DNA from: Verrucomicrobiales bacterium
GTDB lineage: Bacteria > Verrucomicrobiota > Verrucomicrobiia > Limisphaerales > UBA9464
Direction: 5' to 3'
Assembly (NCBI GenBank): GCA_003445095.1
Contig: DLVS01000712.1
Location: forward strand, 1-10,165
Length of the DNA: 10,165 bases
Part shown: piece by piece, positions 1 to 5,622 of the stretch
Layout: the number at the start of each line of letters is the position of its first letter
Position numbering within the stretch: the stretch's first letter is position 1
Program-made: the position numbers and the translations under genes
Notes under the pieces: generated by a model
What the model saw: the letters and a program-made list of their open reading frames with translations, nothing else
What the model was told of the DNA's origin: nothing
The model's database searches: none

Positions 1-509
1 GTCACAATGAAATCCCAGTCCGTCGCATTGAACTGCACGAGATCTTCTTGAGTTACCGTGGTGGTCTGGACGGCCGCTCGAAGCCCCGCGGCCTGAATCA
101 ATGACTTCATCACGGTGGAATCTGACTGGCGAGGGTGGCACGCACTGTGCCTTCCCTCGGTGAGAGACACGGATTTGTCGGAGCAATCGAGGATCAGTTC
201 GGTGTTACTGCTGCTCTTGGCTCGGGTTCGCAGGCGCGTGATGATCCCTTTAAAGATCGTCTTATCCTGGGAGTCATAGCCGGCGAGGATCTCGATGTCC
301 TTGCCCGGCTGAAGCAACGGTTGACCGCTGAGCGGGAAATCTTGTTCCGCGGCGTTGCCGTCTAGCAGGACGATCCGAGCTGAAGGAATCCGATTAACTT
401 CGCGGGCGACAGTAATGCTGACCACCTCGCAGGGAGGCATTGGCGTCCCACCGGCGCGAATGCGGCAGGTGACTATCGACGTGTTGAAATTGGACGACGG
501 CATGGTCAT
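1..509 (-). CDS. VgrG/Pvc8-like spike protein of a contractile injection system (N-terminal part, runs off left edge)
   Basis: Reading the minus strand from ATG at 509 gives 169 residues open to the window edge, starting MTMPSSNFNTSIVTCRIRAG. The N-terminal pattern (beta-rich, 'VSITVAREVNRIPSARIVLLDG', then 'PLSGQRLLQPGKDIEILAGYD', 'KTIFKGIITRLR', ending 'DLVQFNATDWDFIV') fits the gpD/VgrG fold of T6SS and eCIS spike hubs, where this segment forms the trimeric base under the needle. The start codon overlaps the stop of the preceding LysM gene by four bases (ATGA), so the two are probably translationally coupled. Position right after the Pvc7-like gene is the Afp8/Pvc8 position. The C-terminal needle and any PAAR or effector part are outside the window. 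Family call is from pattern recognition; the exact orthologue is inferred from gene order. Confidence 0.85.
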   Translation of the reverse strand, partial: MTMPSSNFNTSIVTCRIRAGGTPMPPCEVVSITVAREVNRIPSARIVLLDGNAAEQDFPLSGQPLLQPGKDIEILAGYDSQDKTIFKGIITRLRTRAKSSSNTELILDCSDKSVSLTEGRHSACHPRQSDSTVMKSLIQAAGLRAAVQTTTVTQEDLVQFNATDWDFIV

Positions 510-1195
510 CGCTTGATCGGAGGAAAAATCAACTGCACTCCGGGTTGGAGTCGCCGAAAACTGCTGAGTCGGTTCACTCGCGCCAGCTCGAGGTAGTGTG
601 CCGGGTCGCCGTAAATCTCCTGCGACAAAGCCGGCAAGGTGTCGCCCTGTTTGACGACTCGCACATGGGTCAGATCGGGCGAGGAGGTCCGCTCCTGCAG
701 CGCGCGCATCAGCGGCGAGATCGACCCTTTGAATTGAGCCGCCGCCCGCGCGCGCAACGGCAGTCCGGAAGGCGCGAACAACGTGTAGCTGATGTCGAGT
801 GAGGAAAGCCGCCCTTTGAAAACGAGCGTGCCCCAAACGATGCGCACGTAACGGGGCGCATGGGTGTCGCCCTTGAAGTTGAGAGCGACCCGCTTGAACG
901 CCTCGATTTGCAGGGTCACCGGCAACACCTTGGCCGCCGCGCTGCCGGCCGACGTCATCGGAACAACCCCGGTGCCGTCGAATAAAAAGGTGAAGCCGAT
1001 GACTCGGGGTTTCGTGCCTTTGTATTTCAAGTCCGCGCCGCTCGCGCCCCACGGCTGCGCGTCGGAGTAATCAATTTCGAATTGCTCGTTATAGCTATCG
1101 GGATTGATCAGCGTTTCATACACCTCCCCGGTGGGCCGGAGATAGCCGGAGTCCTTGAACGCGGCGATGACAAGCTTGATGAGCTTAGCGTTCAT
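506..1195 (-). CDS. LysM-domain CIS tube/baseplate adaptor protein (Afp7/Pvc7-like)
   Basis: This 229-residue protein has two parts. Residues about 1-165 resemble the contractile injection system tube-protein N-terminal domain ('LINPDSYNEQFEIDYSD' followed by 'GTKPRVIGFTFLFDGTGVVP'). Residues 179-229 are a LysM module ('VVKQGDTLPALSQEIYGDPAHY', 'NRLSSFRRLQPGVQLIFPP'). In Afp/PVC particles the equivalent protein sits in the baseplate between inner tube and spike hub and is related to T4 gp53-like LysM proteins. The ATG at 1195 is preceded by a GGGAG Shine-Dalgarno-like motif. The gene overlaps the DUF5908 gene by 11 bases upstream and the VgrG gene by 4 bases downstream. No signal peptide or membrane segment is visible, as expected for a particle assembled in the cytoplasm. 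Confidence 0.88.
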   Translation of the reverse strand: MNAKLIKLVIAAFKDSGYLRPTGEVYETLINPDSYNEQFEIDYSDAQPWGASGADLKYKGTKPRVIGFTFLFDGTGVVPMTSAGSAAAKVLPVTLQIEAFKRVALNFKGDTHAPRYVRIVWGTLVFKGRLSSLDISYTLFAPSGLPLRARAAAQFKGSISPLMRALQERTSSPDLTHVRVVKQGDTLPALSQEIYGDPAHYLELARVNRLSSFRRLQPGVQLIFPPIKR

Positions 1196-1367
1196 TGTGC
1201 TCCCAGAGCCGTTCCATGACCCGATTCACGCATTCTTCTACCAGCCTGTTATCCTCCGCCTTCGAGCGCGTTCCGCCGGCCTGGTCTCTAGTTTGGGTAG
1301 CTTCACCGCCGGGCTCGTGGTCGGCGACGATCGTACGAATGACGAGTTCTCGAATGACGATGGGCAT
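1185..1367 (-). CDS. DUF5908-like small CIS protein (Afp6/Pvc6 position)
   Basis: This 60-residue protein starts MPIVIRELVIRTIVADHE, the typical opening of the DUF5908 family ('MPIEIRELVIR'-like), and has a charged, probably helical C-terminus (EDNRLVEECVNRVMERLWEHNER). Family members are tiny proteins encoded between the second tube protein and the LysM protein in eCIS operons. Their molecular role is not settled; a chaperone or minor tube-baseplate role has been considered. The gene begins 6 bases after the Pvc5-like stop and overlaps the next gene by 11 bases, which supports it being a real operon member despite its size. Confidence 0.8.
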   Translation of the reverse strand: MPIVIRELVIRTIVADHEPGGEATQTRDQAGGTRSKAEDNRLVEECVNRVMERLWEHNER

Positions 1368-1373
1368 AGTGTC

Positions 1374-1820
1374 TCAGGTGTTGAGCCGACGGAAGTACTG
1401 GTATTGAAGTTGGAGCGTCTCGATCGCGACCGCGCTCTGTTGGGCGTCGAACTCCGACACCGACCAACGAACCGGAAACGCGTTCACGACTCGCCAGGAG
1501 GCGATGGGTTGGTGCGTCTCACCGAGCAAGCTGATCTGGACATTGATCGGCTTGAACACGAAGTGCTCGATCGCGTCGCGGCACCAACGTTCCAAGGCCG
1601 AGTCGAGAACCAAGCCTCGTCTGAGTTCCAGCAGGTCGCACGTCGTTCCGGTGGGAAGTTTGTGTTTGAAGCGGTTCTCGCCGCCTTCGCGAACTTCTTC
1701 GGTCTCTACGGTGGCGGACAGACCGGACACCGATTGGAACCTCGTGTCGCGCGAAGCGCCGTCGAGGTCCTGGAACGCCACCGCAAAGTGGAACCCCACC
1801 GGAGGATAATCGACTGGCAT
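1374..1820 (-). CDS. Phage tail tube protein, second paralogue (Afp5/Pvc5-like)
   Basis: This 148-residue protein belongs to the T4 gp19-like tail tube family. It opens with 'PPVGFHFAVAFQDLDGASRDTRFQSVSGLSATVETEEVREGGENRF', then 'LRRGLVLDSALERWC' and 'INVQISLLGETHQPIASWRVVNAFPVRW', ending in 'AIETLQLQYQYF', all characteristic blocks of CIS tube proteins. In Afp/PVC particles the Pvc5-type paralogue forms the first tube ring contacting the baseplate, and the Pvc1-type protein builds the rest of the tube. An AGGGG motif lies 2-7 bases before the ATG. Spacing is 11 bases to the upstream tube gene and 6 to the DUF5908 gene. Assignment to the Pvc5 class rests on its position before DUF5908 and LysM. 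Confidence 0.9.
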   Translation of the reverse strand: MPVDYPPVGFHFAVAFQDLDGASRDTRFQSVSGLSATVETEEVREGGENRFKHKLPTGTTCDLLELRRGLVLDSALERWCRDAIEHFVFKPINVQISLLGETHQPIASWRVVNAFPVRWSVSEFDAQQSAVAIETLQLQYQYFRRLNT

Positions 1821-1831
1821 GGCCCCTCCGC

Positions 1832-2266
1832 TTAGGCGTTTTGGATGGTGATGCCCTCGTTGACAATGGTCAGGCTCTCAATGGCGACTTCGCTGCCGGA
1901 GGCATTAAGACTCGGCCCTTCCAGACTGGACGGCCAGGCGTTCTTCACCTTCCACACCACGACGGGTTCGTGCTTCTCGTCCAGCAGACTGATGACGATG
2001 TCCCGCCGTTCCACTTTGTTGAGAGCCACGGTATTCCACCATTGATAAAACTCGTTGTCGCCCTTGAAGACGCCGCGTTTAAGCGTGATGTCACTGAACT
2101 TGCGCTGTCCCGGCATTTTGATTTTGGAGAACTCCGGGCTGAGTCCATCGCGGTATTCCACGACCTCGGTTTCGACCTTGAGTCCGGACGCTTCAGTGAA
2201 CGCCAGCTTGGCGCCACCCCAGGAAACCTGGAAGTGGAAACTGGGAACGGGATAATCAGCAGCCAT
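1832..2266 (-). CDS. Phage tail tube protein, main inner tube (Afp1/Pvc1-like)
   Basis: This 144-residue tail tube protein opens with 'YPVPSFHFQVSWGGAKLAFTEASGLKVETEVVEYRDG', continues 'KIKMPGQRKFSDITLKRGVFKGDNEFYQWWN' and 'RDIVISLLDEKHEPVVVWKVKNAWPSS', and ends 'SEVAIESLTIVNEGITIQ'. This is the conserved gp19-like layout used by eCIS hexameric inner tubes, which carry cargo inside the sheath. Compared with the second tube paralogue downstream it matches the family consensus more closely ('LKRGVF..D..F..W.NT'), so it is the likely major tube subunit. No clear Shine-Dalgarno precedes its ATG. It sits 54 bases after the sheath gene. Confidence 0.92.
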   Translation of the reverse strand: MAADYPVPSFHFQVSWGGAKLAFTEASGLKVETEVVEYRDGLSPEFSKIKMPGQRKFSDITLKRGVFKGDNEFYQWWNTVALNKVERRDIVISLLDEKHEPVVVWKVKNAWPSSLEGPSLNASGSEVAIESLTIVNEGITIQNA

Positions 2267-2320
2267 ATAAGATAGATGTTATGAGTTGAAGTTGTTCTTG
2301 GCGTGGGTCGGCGTCCTTCT

Positions 2321-3499
2321 CTAAGCGGTTTGCAGTTTGTGGGAGAAGCGAATAACCACGAATTCGGACGGGCGTACTGCGGCCATGCCGACATTGACGA
2401 TCATGCGGCCTTCGAGAACGTCCTGGGGCGTCATCGTCGTGCCCAGACCCACATTCACAAAGAAGGCTTGCTCCGGCTTCGCTCCCGCCAGTGCTCCCTG
2501 ACGCCACAAGCCGGTGAGGAAATTCTCAATCATGGCCTTAACCTTGATCCAAGTGTTGGCGTCGTTGGGTTCGAACACCACGAAAGCGGTGGAGCGACGA
2601 ATCGATTCTTCCGCCAGAATGAAGAGGCGGCGCACCGACACATAGCGCCACTCATTGTCATTCCCCTTGAGGGTGCGTGCCCCCCAAACGAGCACGCCTT
2701 TGCCGGGAAAGGCCCGGATGGCATTGATGGATTTGCCGTCAGTATCGACGTTCAGTGACTCCTGATCGTGATCGTTGATCGCCTCAGTCAACCCGACGAC
2801 TCCATTGAGGCTTACATTGGCGGGGGCCTTCCACACGCCGCGCTGCGCATCCACGCTGGCATAAACGCCCGCCACTGCGCCGCTCGCGGGGACTTCGGTC
2901 GGTTCATTGGACCCGGCCGGTGCCGCGACCTGTAACCACGGGCCATAGGCCGCGCCGTAATCCAGATTGCTCGTGCCGACTCCGGTGCGGAATGCCGCAA
3001 TCAGCTTCGACTCGCCTTTGCTCCCCAGCAGAGAATCGCGCGTGGGAGCATCCAGGATGCAAAAGCGACCGCGCAGGTCATAGCAGTGTTTGAGCGCAGT
3101 CTTTTGCACTTCTTCGAGGCCGGTCGATAGGTTCACCGCATCCGGGAACAGAATGAGCGTCGGCTCCGGAACTTTTTCCAACGCTGCTAGCGCGTCGGTG
3201 AACAACTTCGAGTTTAACGCCGTTGAGGCGCCTCCCACGGAATAGACGTAAGCATCGCCGCCTCCGTTGGCATAAAACAGTTTGATCGAACTATAAAGAT
3301 ACGCCTTGGCCCCGGCGCCCTGTCCGAAGGCGTTTTCATATTCCAGCAGCGAGCCGATTTTGGAGAAACCAGTAAGCTTTTCCGGTTTCTTGGCGGTCAC
3401 GCCGATGAACGCCGGAATCGCAGTGGGAACCTGAACGACCGACGCAGGCAGCGTGGCTGTTTCCTCGACGTAAACGCCGGGTGTTTTGTAGTCTATCAT
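2321..3499 (-). CDS. Contractile tail sheath protein (Afp2-4/Pvc2-4-like)
   Basis: This 392-residue protein starts MIDYKTPGVYVEE, the hallmark N-terminus of CIS and phage sheath proteins. This N-terminal arm, together with the C-terminus, links neighbouring subunits. The C-terminal sheath domain is at residues about 289-392 ('VRRLFILAEESIRRSTAFVVFEPND', 'WIKVKAMIENFLTGLWRQGALAGAKPEQAFFV', 'EGRMIVNVGMAAVRPSEFVVIRF'). Sheath polymers contract around the inner tube to drive it through a target membrane. Afp and PVC encode three sheath paralogues; only one is seen here, so the particle probably has a homopolymeric sheath, unless paralogues lie elsewhere. Its length is close to that of compact eCIS sheaths. 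Gaps of 55 bases upstream and 54 downstream. Confidence 0.95.
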   Translation of the reverse strand: MIDYKTPGVYVEETATLPASVVQVPTAIPAFIGVTAKKPEKLTGFSKIGSLLEYENAFGQGAGAKAYLYSSIKLFYANGGGDAYVYSVGGASTALNSKLFTDALAALEKVPEPTLILFPDAVNLSTGLEEVQKTALKHCYDLRGRFCILDAPTRDSLLGSKGESKLIAAFRTGVGTSNLDYGAAYGPWLQVAAPAGSNEPTEVPASGAVAGVYASVDAQRGVWKAPANVSLNGVVGLTEAINDHDQESLNVDTDGKSINAIRAFPGKGVLVWGARTLKGNDNEWRYVSVRRLFILAEESIRRSTAFVVFEPNDANTWIKVKAMIENFLTGLWRQGALAGAKPEQAFFVNVGLGTTMTPQDVLEGRMIVNVGMAAVRPSEFVVIRFSHKLQTA

Positions 3500-3554
3500 A
3501 GAGTGCGTGAGTTTCTGTGGAGGTTTTCGCGACGATAAATCAGGCGGTTTCGGG

Positions 3555-4166
3555 CTAGCGGGACCTAAAATTCAAACGGAAATCGTGCAGCGGCGCCGCA
3601 ATTCTCGACCGATAATCCGCCGGCAAGGAAAGCATCGAGATCTTGTAAAGAACGGAAGGCGCATACTTAGCGCCGAGATAGGCCCAGAGATTTTGCTGCT
3701 CCTGAATCGAGAGGTTGACCTGACGCACGATCAGTTTCTCGATGCCTTTGGGCAGATCCGGCGAGTCCTCGGGAGAGAACGACGGCCGCGAATGGAAGAA
3801 ATGCACCGCCCGCGTAAGACTTTGCAGCGTTCGTCCATAGTTCTTGGAAACGCCCTCAGGATCGGTCGGGCCGTTGGAGGGCCGGAATTCGGCCGACACC
3901 AATACGGAGAGGTTCAGATTCAACGCCGCCGGACCGATTTCGAACCCCGTTTCCGTCTCGCGCTGGGCGTAAGGCTTACGCGCGGCGATCTCTTCTTCCA
4001 CGTTCACCAAGGTTAAGCTGACTCCTTGCTCGCCACCGGGGGTGACCTCGCCTCTTTGATCCACCAGAGCACGCATCACCACGGGCAAATCCGTCGGCAA
4101 TTCCCGAAAAGTCCCGAAATGGGCGTTCAACTGCTCGCGCAGAAACGAAATTGCTTCAGCAATCAT
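3555..4166 (-). CDS. DUF4255-like tail terminator/cap protein (Afp16/Pvc16-like)
   Basis: This 203-residue protein opens MIAEAISFLREQLNAHF and continues 'VSLTLVNVEEEIAARKPYAQRE' and 'LNLNLSVLVSAEF', then 'NYGRTLQSLTRAVHFFHSRPSF' and 'LSIQEQQNLWAYLGAKYAPSVLYKISML'. This is the pattern of the Pvc16 N-terminal/DUF4255 family. The family forms the hexameric cap that terminates tube and sheath at the distal end and sets particle length together with the tape measure. It is the first gene of the operon here, whereas afp16/pvc16 is last in the classical Afp/PVC order. The ATG at 4166 has no strong Shine-Dalgarno. A 14-base palindrome lies about 110 bases upstream. Confidence 0.88.
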   Translation of the reverse strand: MIAEAISFLREQLNAHFGTFRELPTDLPVVMRALVDQRGEVTPGGEQGVSLTLVNVEEEIAARKPYAQRETETGFEIGPAALNLNLSVLVSAEFRPSNGPTDPEGVSKNYGRTLQSLTRAVHFFHSRPSFSPEDSPDLPKGIEKLIVRQVNLSIQEQQNLWAYLGAKYAPSVLYKISMLSLPADYRSRIAAPLHDFRLNFRSR

Positions 4167-4277
4167 CGGAATGGCTCATGGTTCCTCATGGCTTTGGAAC
4201 ATGATCGAGGGACGCGTTCAGTGTTTTGCGAGGTGTGGTCCAACCAGCGTGAAGTACTCTCGTAATCTCCGGGTTCC

Positions 4278-4291
4278 GATTTCACGAAATC
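4278..4291. promoter_or_regulatory. Perfect-arm palindrome upstream of the injection-system operon (candidate operator)
   Basis: The sequence GATTTCACGAAATC has perfect 6-base inverted arms around a 2-base centre. It sits about 112 bases upstream of the first eCIS start codon, in the AT-richest part of the divergent region, next to the stop of the orphan zinc-ribbon ORF. Its size and symmetry fit a dimeric repressor or activator site. I could not find convincing -35/-10 boxes around it, so the regulatory role is inference. Confidence 0.3.
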
Positions 4292-4511
4292 ACAAATTAT
4301 TTTTGGGAATGGATCGTGACCCAGCCGACTTGCTGCCGCAGGGCCTCTTGCGGGAACTGGTTTGTCGCTTCCCGCGCTTCGACTGACCGGCTCCGGGCTT
4401 CACGGGCGCCGGTCTCAACGTTACCGCGATGATGCAGGCCGGACACTGGCCGCCTAGCGCACTCGTCGAGCGCCAGCTTCCACAAACCGGACATCGGCTC
4501 CGCGCATTCAT
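4290..4511 (-). CDS. Orphan zinc-ribbon ORF, resembling the N-terminus of the neighbouring kinase; possibly a gene relic
   Basis: This 73-residue ORF carries CPVCGSWRSTSALGGQCPAC at residues 7-26. The kinase on the opposite strand at 5623 has CPHCGGRRPTTALGGLCRRC at exactly the same residues, with the same C-x2-C-x12-C-x2-C spacing and the shared ALGG block. After the ribbon the ORF becomes low-complexity and basic (GQSKRGKRQTSSRKRPCG) with no recognisable domain, and ends about 120 bases before the eCIS operon on the same strand. It could be a decayed kinase or regulator that lost its catalytic part, or a small zinc-ribbon protein. The ribbon similarity is seen directly; expression is unproven. 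Confidence 0.4.
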   Translation of the reverse strand: MNARSRCPVCGSWRSTSALGGQCPACIIAVTLRPAPVKPGAGQSKRGKRQTSSRKRPCGSKSAGSRSIPKNNL

Positions 4512-4768
4512 GGGCGCGGCTCCACCAAATGCCGGCTAGACCATTCGCAGGTGGCGGGGAATCGTCCCATCGCCTCGTACTCTCGAAATTTGTGCTGGGC
4601 GATTGCGAAGATTCGTCACAAGTGAATGAAGAGCGACATAGGAGCAATCCGACCCCGATCCTCCGCGAAATCGGTAACAAGTAGGTGGTCACCGTTTGGG
4701 CGTGAACGCAACCCGCCGTGGACGTTTGCGAAATGTTCCCGACTCACCATCGGTCAGGAGACATTCAT

Positions 4769-4802
4769 GACTCGCTCGTTTTTTTGCGAAGGCGGGCGAG
4801 TC
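4769..4802. promoter_or_regulatory. Inverted repeat with T-tract loop upstream of sigma gene
   Basis: GACTCGCTCG (4769-4778) pairs with CGGGCGAGTC (4793-4802) with one G-T wobble, around a 14-base loop that starts with seven T. It lies 54 bases before the sigma start codon. It could be an operator or a leader hairpin. The T-run is inside the loop rather than after the stem, so it is not a canonical terminator. Confidence 0.3.
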
Positions 4803-4813
4803 TTGTTGTAAGG

Positions 4814-4831
4814 CTGACGCTCGGCCGTCAG
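4814..4831. promoter_or_regulatory. Short hairpin 24 bases before the sigma start codon
   Basis: CTGACG (4814-4819) and CGTCAG (4826-4831) form perfect 6-base arms around the loop CTCGGC. In an mRNA starting upstream it would sit in the 5' leader just ahead of an ATG without a Shine-Dalgarno, so an effect on translation is possible. A DNA operator reading is equally possible. Confidence 0.28.
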
Positions 4832-4855
4832 GATGCAGCCGGCCGCCCACTCAAC

Positions 4856-5599
4856 ATGAGCCACCTTGCACCTGATGACGTCGCCTCATCCCATAACGAG
4901 GAGGATTTTACGGAGACACGGTGGACCCAAGTGGCGTTGGCCGGAAGCGAAGACGGTTCCGCCGCGGCGCGCGACGCTTTGGAGCAGCTCTGCGCGCGCT
5001 ATTGGCCCTCCATCTACAGTTACTTGCGCCGAAGGGGGAAAGCGCCGGTGGAAGCCGAAGATCTCACGCAAGCGTTCCTCGCTGATTTGATCGCCAAGCA
5101 GGCCTTCTCCCGCGCTGATCCGTCGAAGGGCCGTTTTCGCAATTTCCTGCTCGGTGCCCTGCGGCGTTTCCTGGTCGATGGACAGCGCCGCACCGACGCC
5201 GAAAAGCGAGGTCGGAATAAAGTGGTGCTGGTCGGTGACTTTGTGGAAGTGGAGCGGGAATACTCGGAGGAGGCGGAACCGGCGCTGGGACCGGACGAAG
5301 TTTTCGACCGACGCTGGGCCGCGACGATTTTGCAAGCCGCCTATTCCGAGTTGCAGGCTGAGTTCAGCCGCGCGGGAAAGGAGGCGCGTTTTCGGGAGTT
5401 GAGTCGGTTTTTGTCCGATCCGGGAAACGGAGCCGATTACGAAGTGCTCGCCGGCAAGCTGGGGATGAGTTCCCGAGCGGTGCCGGCCGCCGTTTGCCGA
5501 TTCCGAGATCGTTATCGCGAATTGGTTCGGCAGACGGTGCTGGCCACGGTGGCAGGCGCAGAGCAGGTGAATCGCGAGTTTGAAGACCTGTTCCGCTAA
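4856..5599 (+). CDS. ECF-like RNA polymerase sigma factor
   Basis: From ATG 4856 this encodes 247 residues. Sigma region 2 is visible at about residues 47-120: 'DALEQLCARYWPSIYSYLRRRG', then 'EAEDLTQAFLADLI' (core-binding and -10 recognition) and 'FRNFLLGALRRFLVDGQRR'. A C-terminal helix-turn-helix-like region 4 follows ('YEVLAGKLGMSSRAVPAAVCRFRDRYRELVRQTV'). This layout, with the DLTQ motif and long linker, is typical of ECF-like sigma factors of Planctomycetes and Verrucomicrobia that are encoded beside Ser/Thr kinases. I preferred 4856 over the in-frame ATG at 4718 because the extra 46 residues look non-conserved. No Shine-Dalgarno is evident. The kinase starts 23 bases after the stop, implying cotranscription and probably kinase control of sigma activity. 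Its targets are unknown; the divergent eCIS operon is a candidate by proximity only. Confidence 0.88.
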   Translation: MSHLAPDDVASSHNEEDFTETRWTQVALAGSEDGSAAARDALEQLCARYWPSIYSYLRRRGKAPVEAEDLTQAFLADLIAKQAFSRADPSKGRFRNFLLGALRRFLVDGQRRTDAEKRGRNKVVLVGDFVEVEREYSEEAEPALGPDEVFDRRWAATILQAAYSELQAEFSRAGKEARFRELSRFLSDPGNGADYEVLAGKLGMSSRAVPAAVCRFRDRYRELVRQTVLATVAGAEQVNREFEDLFR

Positions 5600-5622
5600 T
5601 CAGGCGCGAGGGATGAAGGCTC

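Larger units (their letters stand above)
4512..4855. other. Intergenic region upstream of the sigma factor, no credible gene
   Basis: I see no plausible coding sequence here: open frames on either strand lack domain-like composition, and the in-frame extension of the sigma factor back to 4718 (MDVCEMFPTHHRSG...) does not look like sigma-factor sequence. The stretch contains two inverted repeats close to the sigma gene, listed separately, and otherwise nothing recognisable. Promoters for the sigma-kinase pair, and for the orphan zinc-ribbon ORF if it is real, should lie here. Confidence 0.5.

Noticed and set aside
1155..1835. A 226-residue plus-strand open frame opposite the tube and DUF5908 genes.
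   Set aside because: It is antisense to three well-supported eCIS genes and has no family resemblance.
4240..4300. A possible ECF-type promoter (GGAAC motif) or TTGTGA -35 box for the eCIS operon on the minus strand.
   Set aside because: No matching -10 element at proper spacing; only the palindrome is reported.
4297..4692. A 131-residue minus-strand open frame upstream of the eCIS operon.
   Set aside because: No recognisable pattern, and it overlaps the zinc-ribbon ORF, whose cysteine motif is the more convincing signal.
4718..4855. A 46-residue N-terminal extension of the sigma factor.
   Set aside because: The extension lacks sigma-like sequence and runs through both upstream inverted repeats; the ATG at 4856 gives a normal protein.
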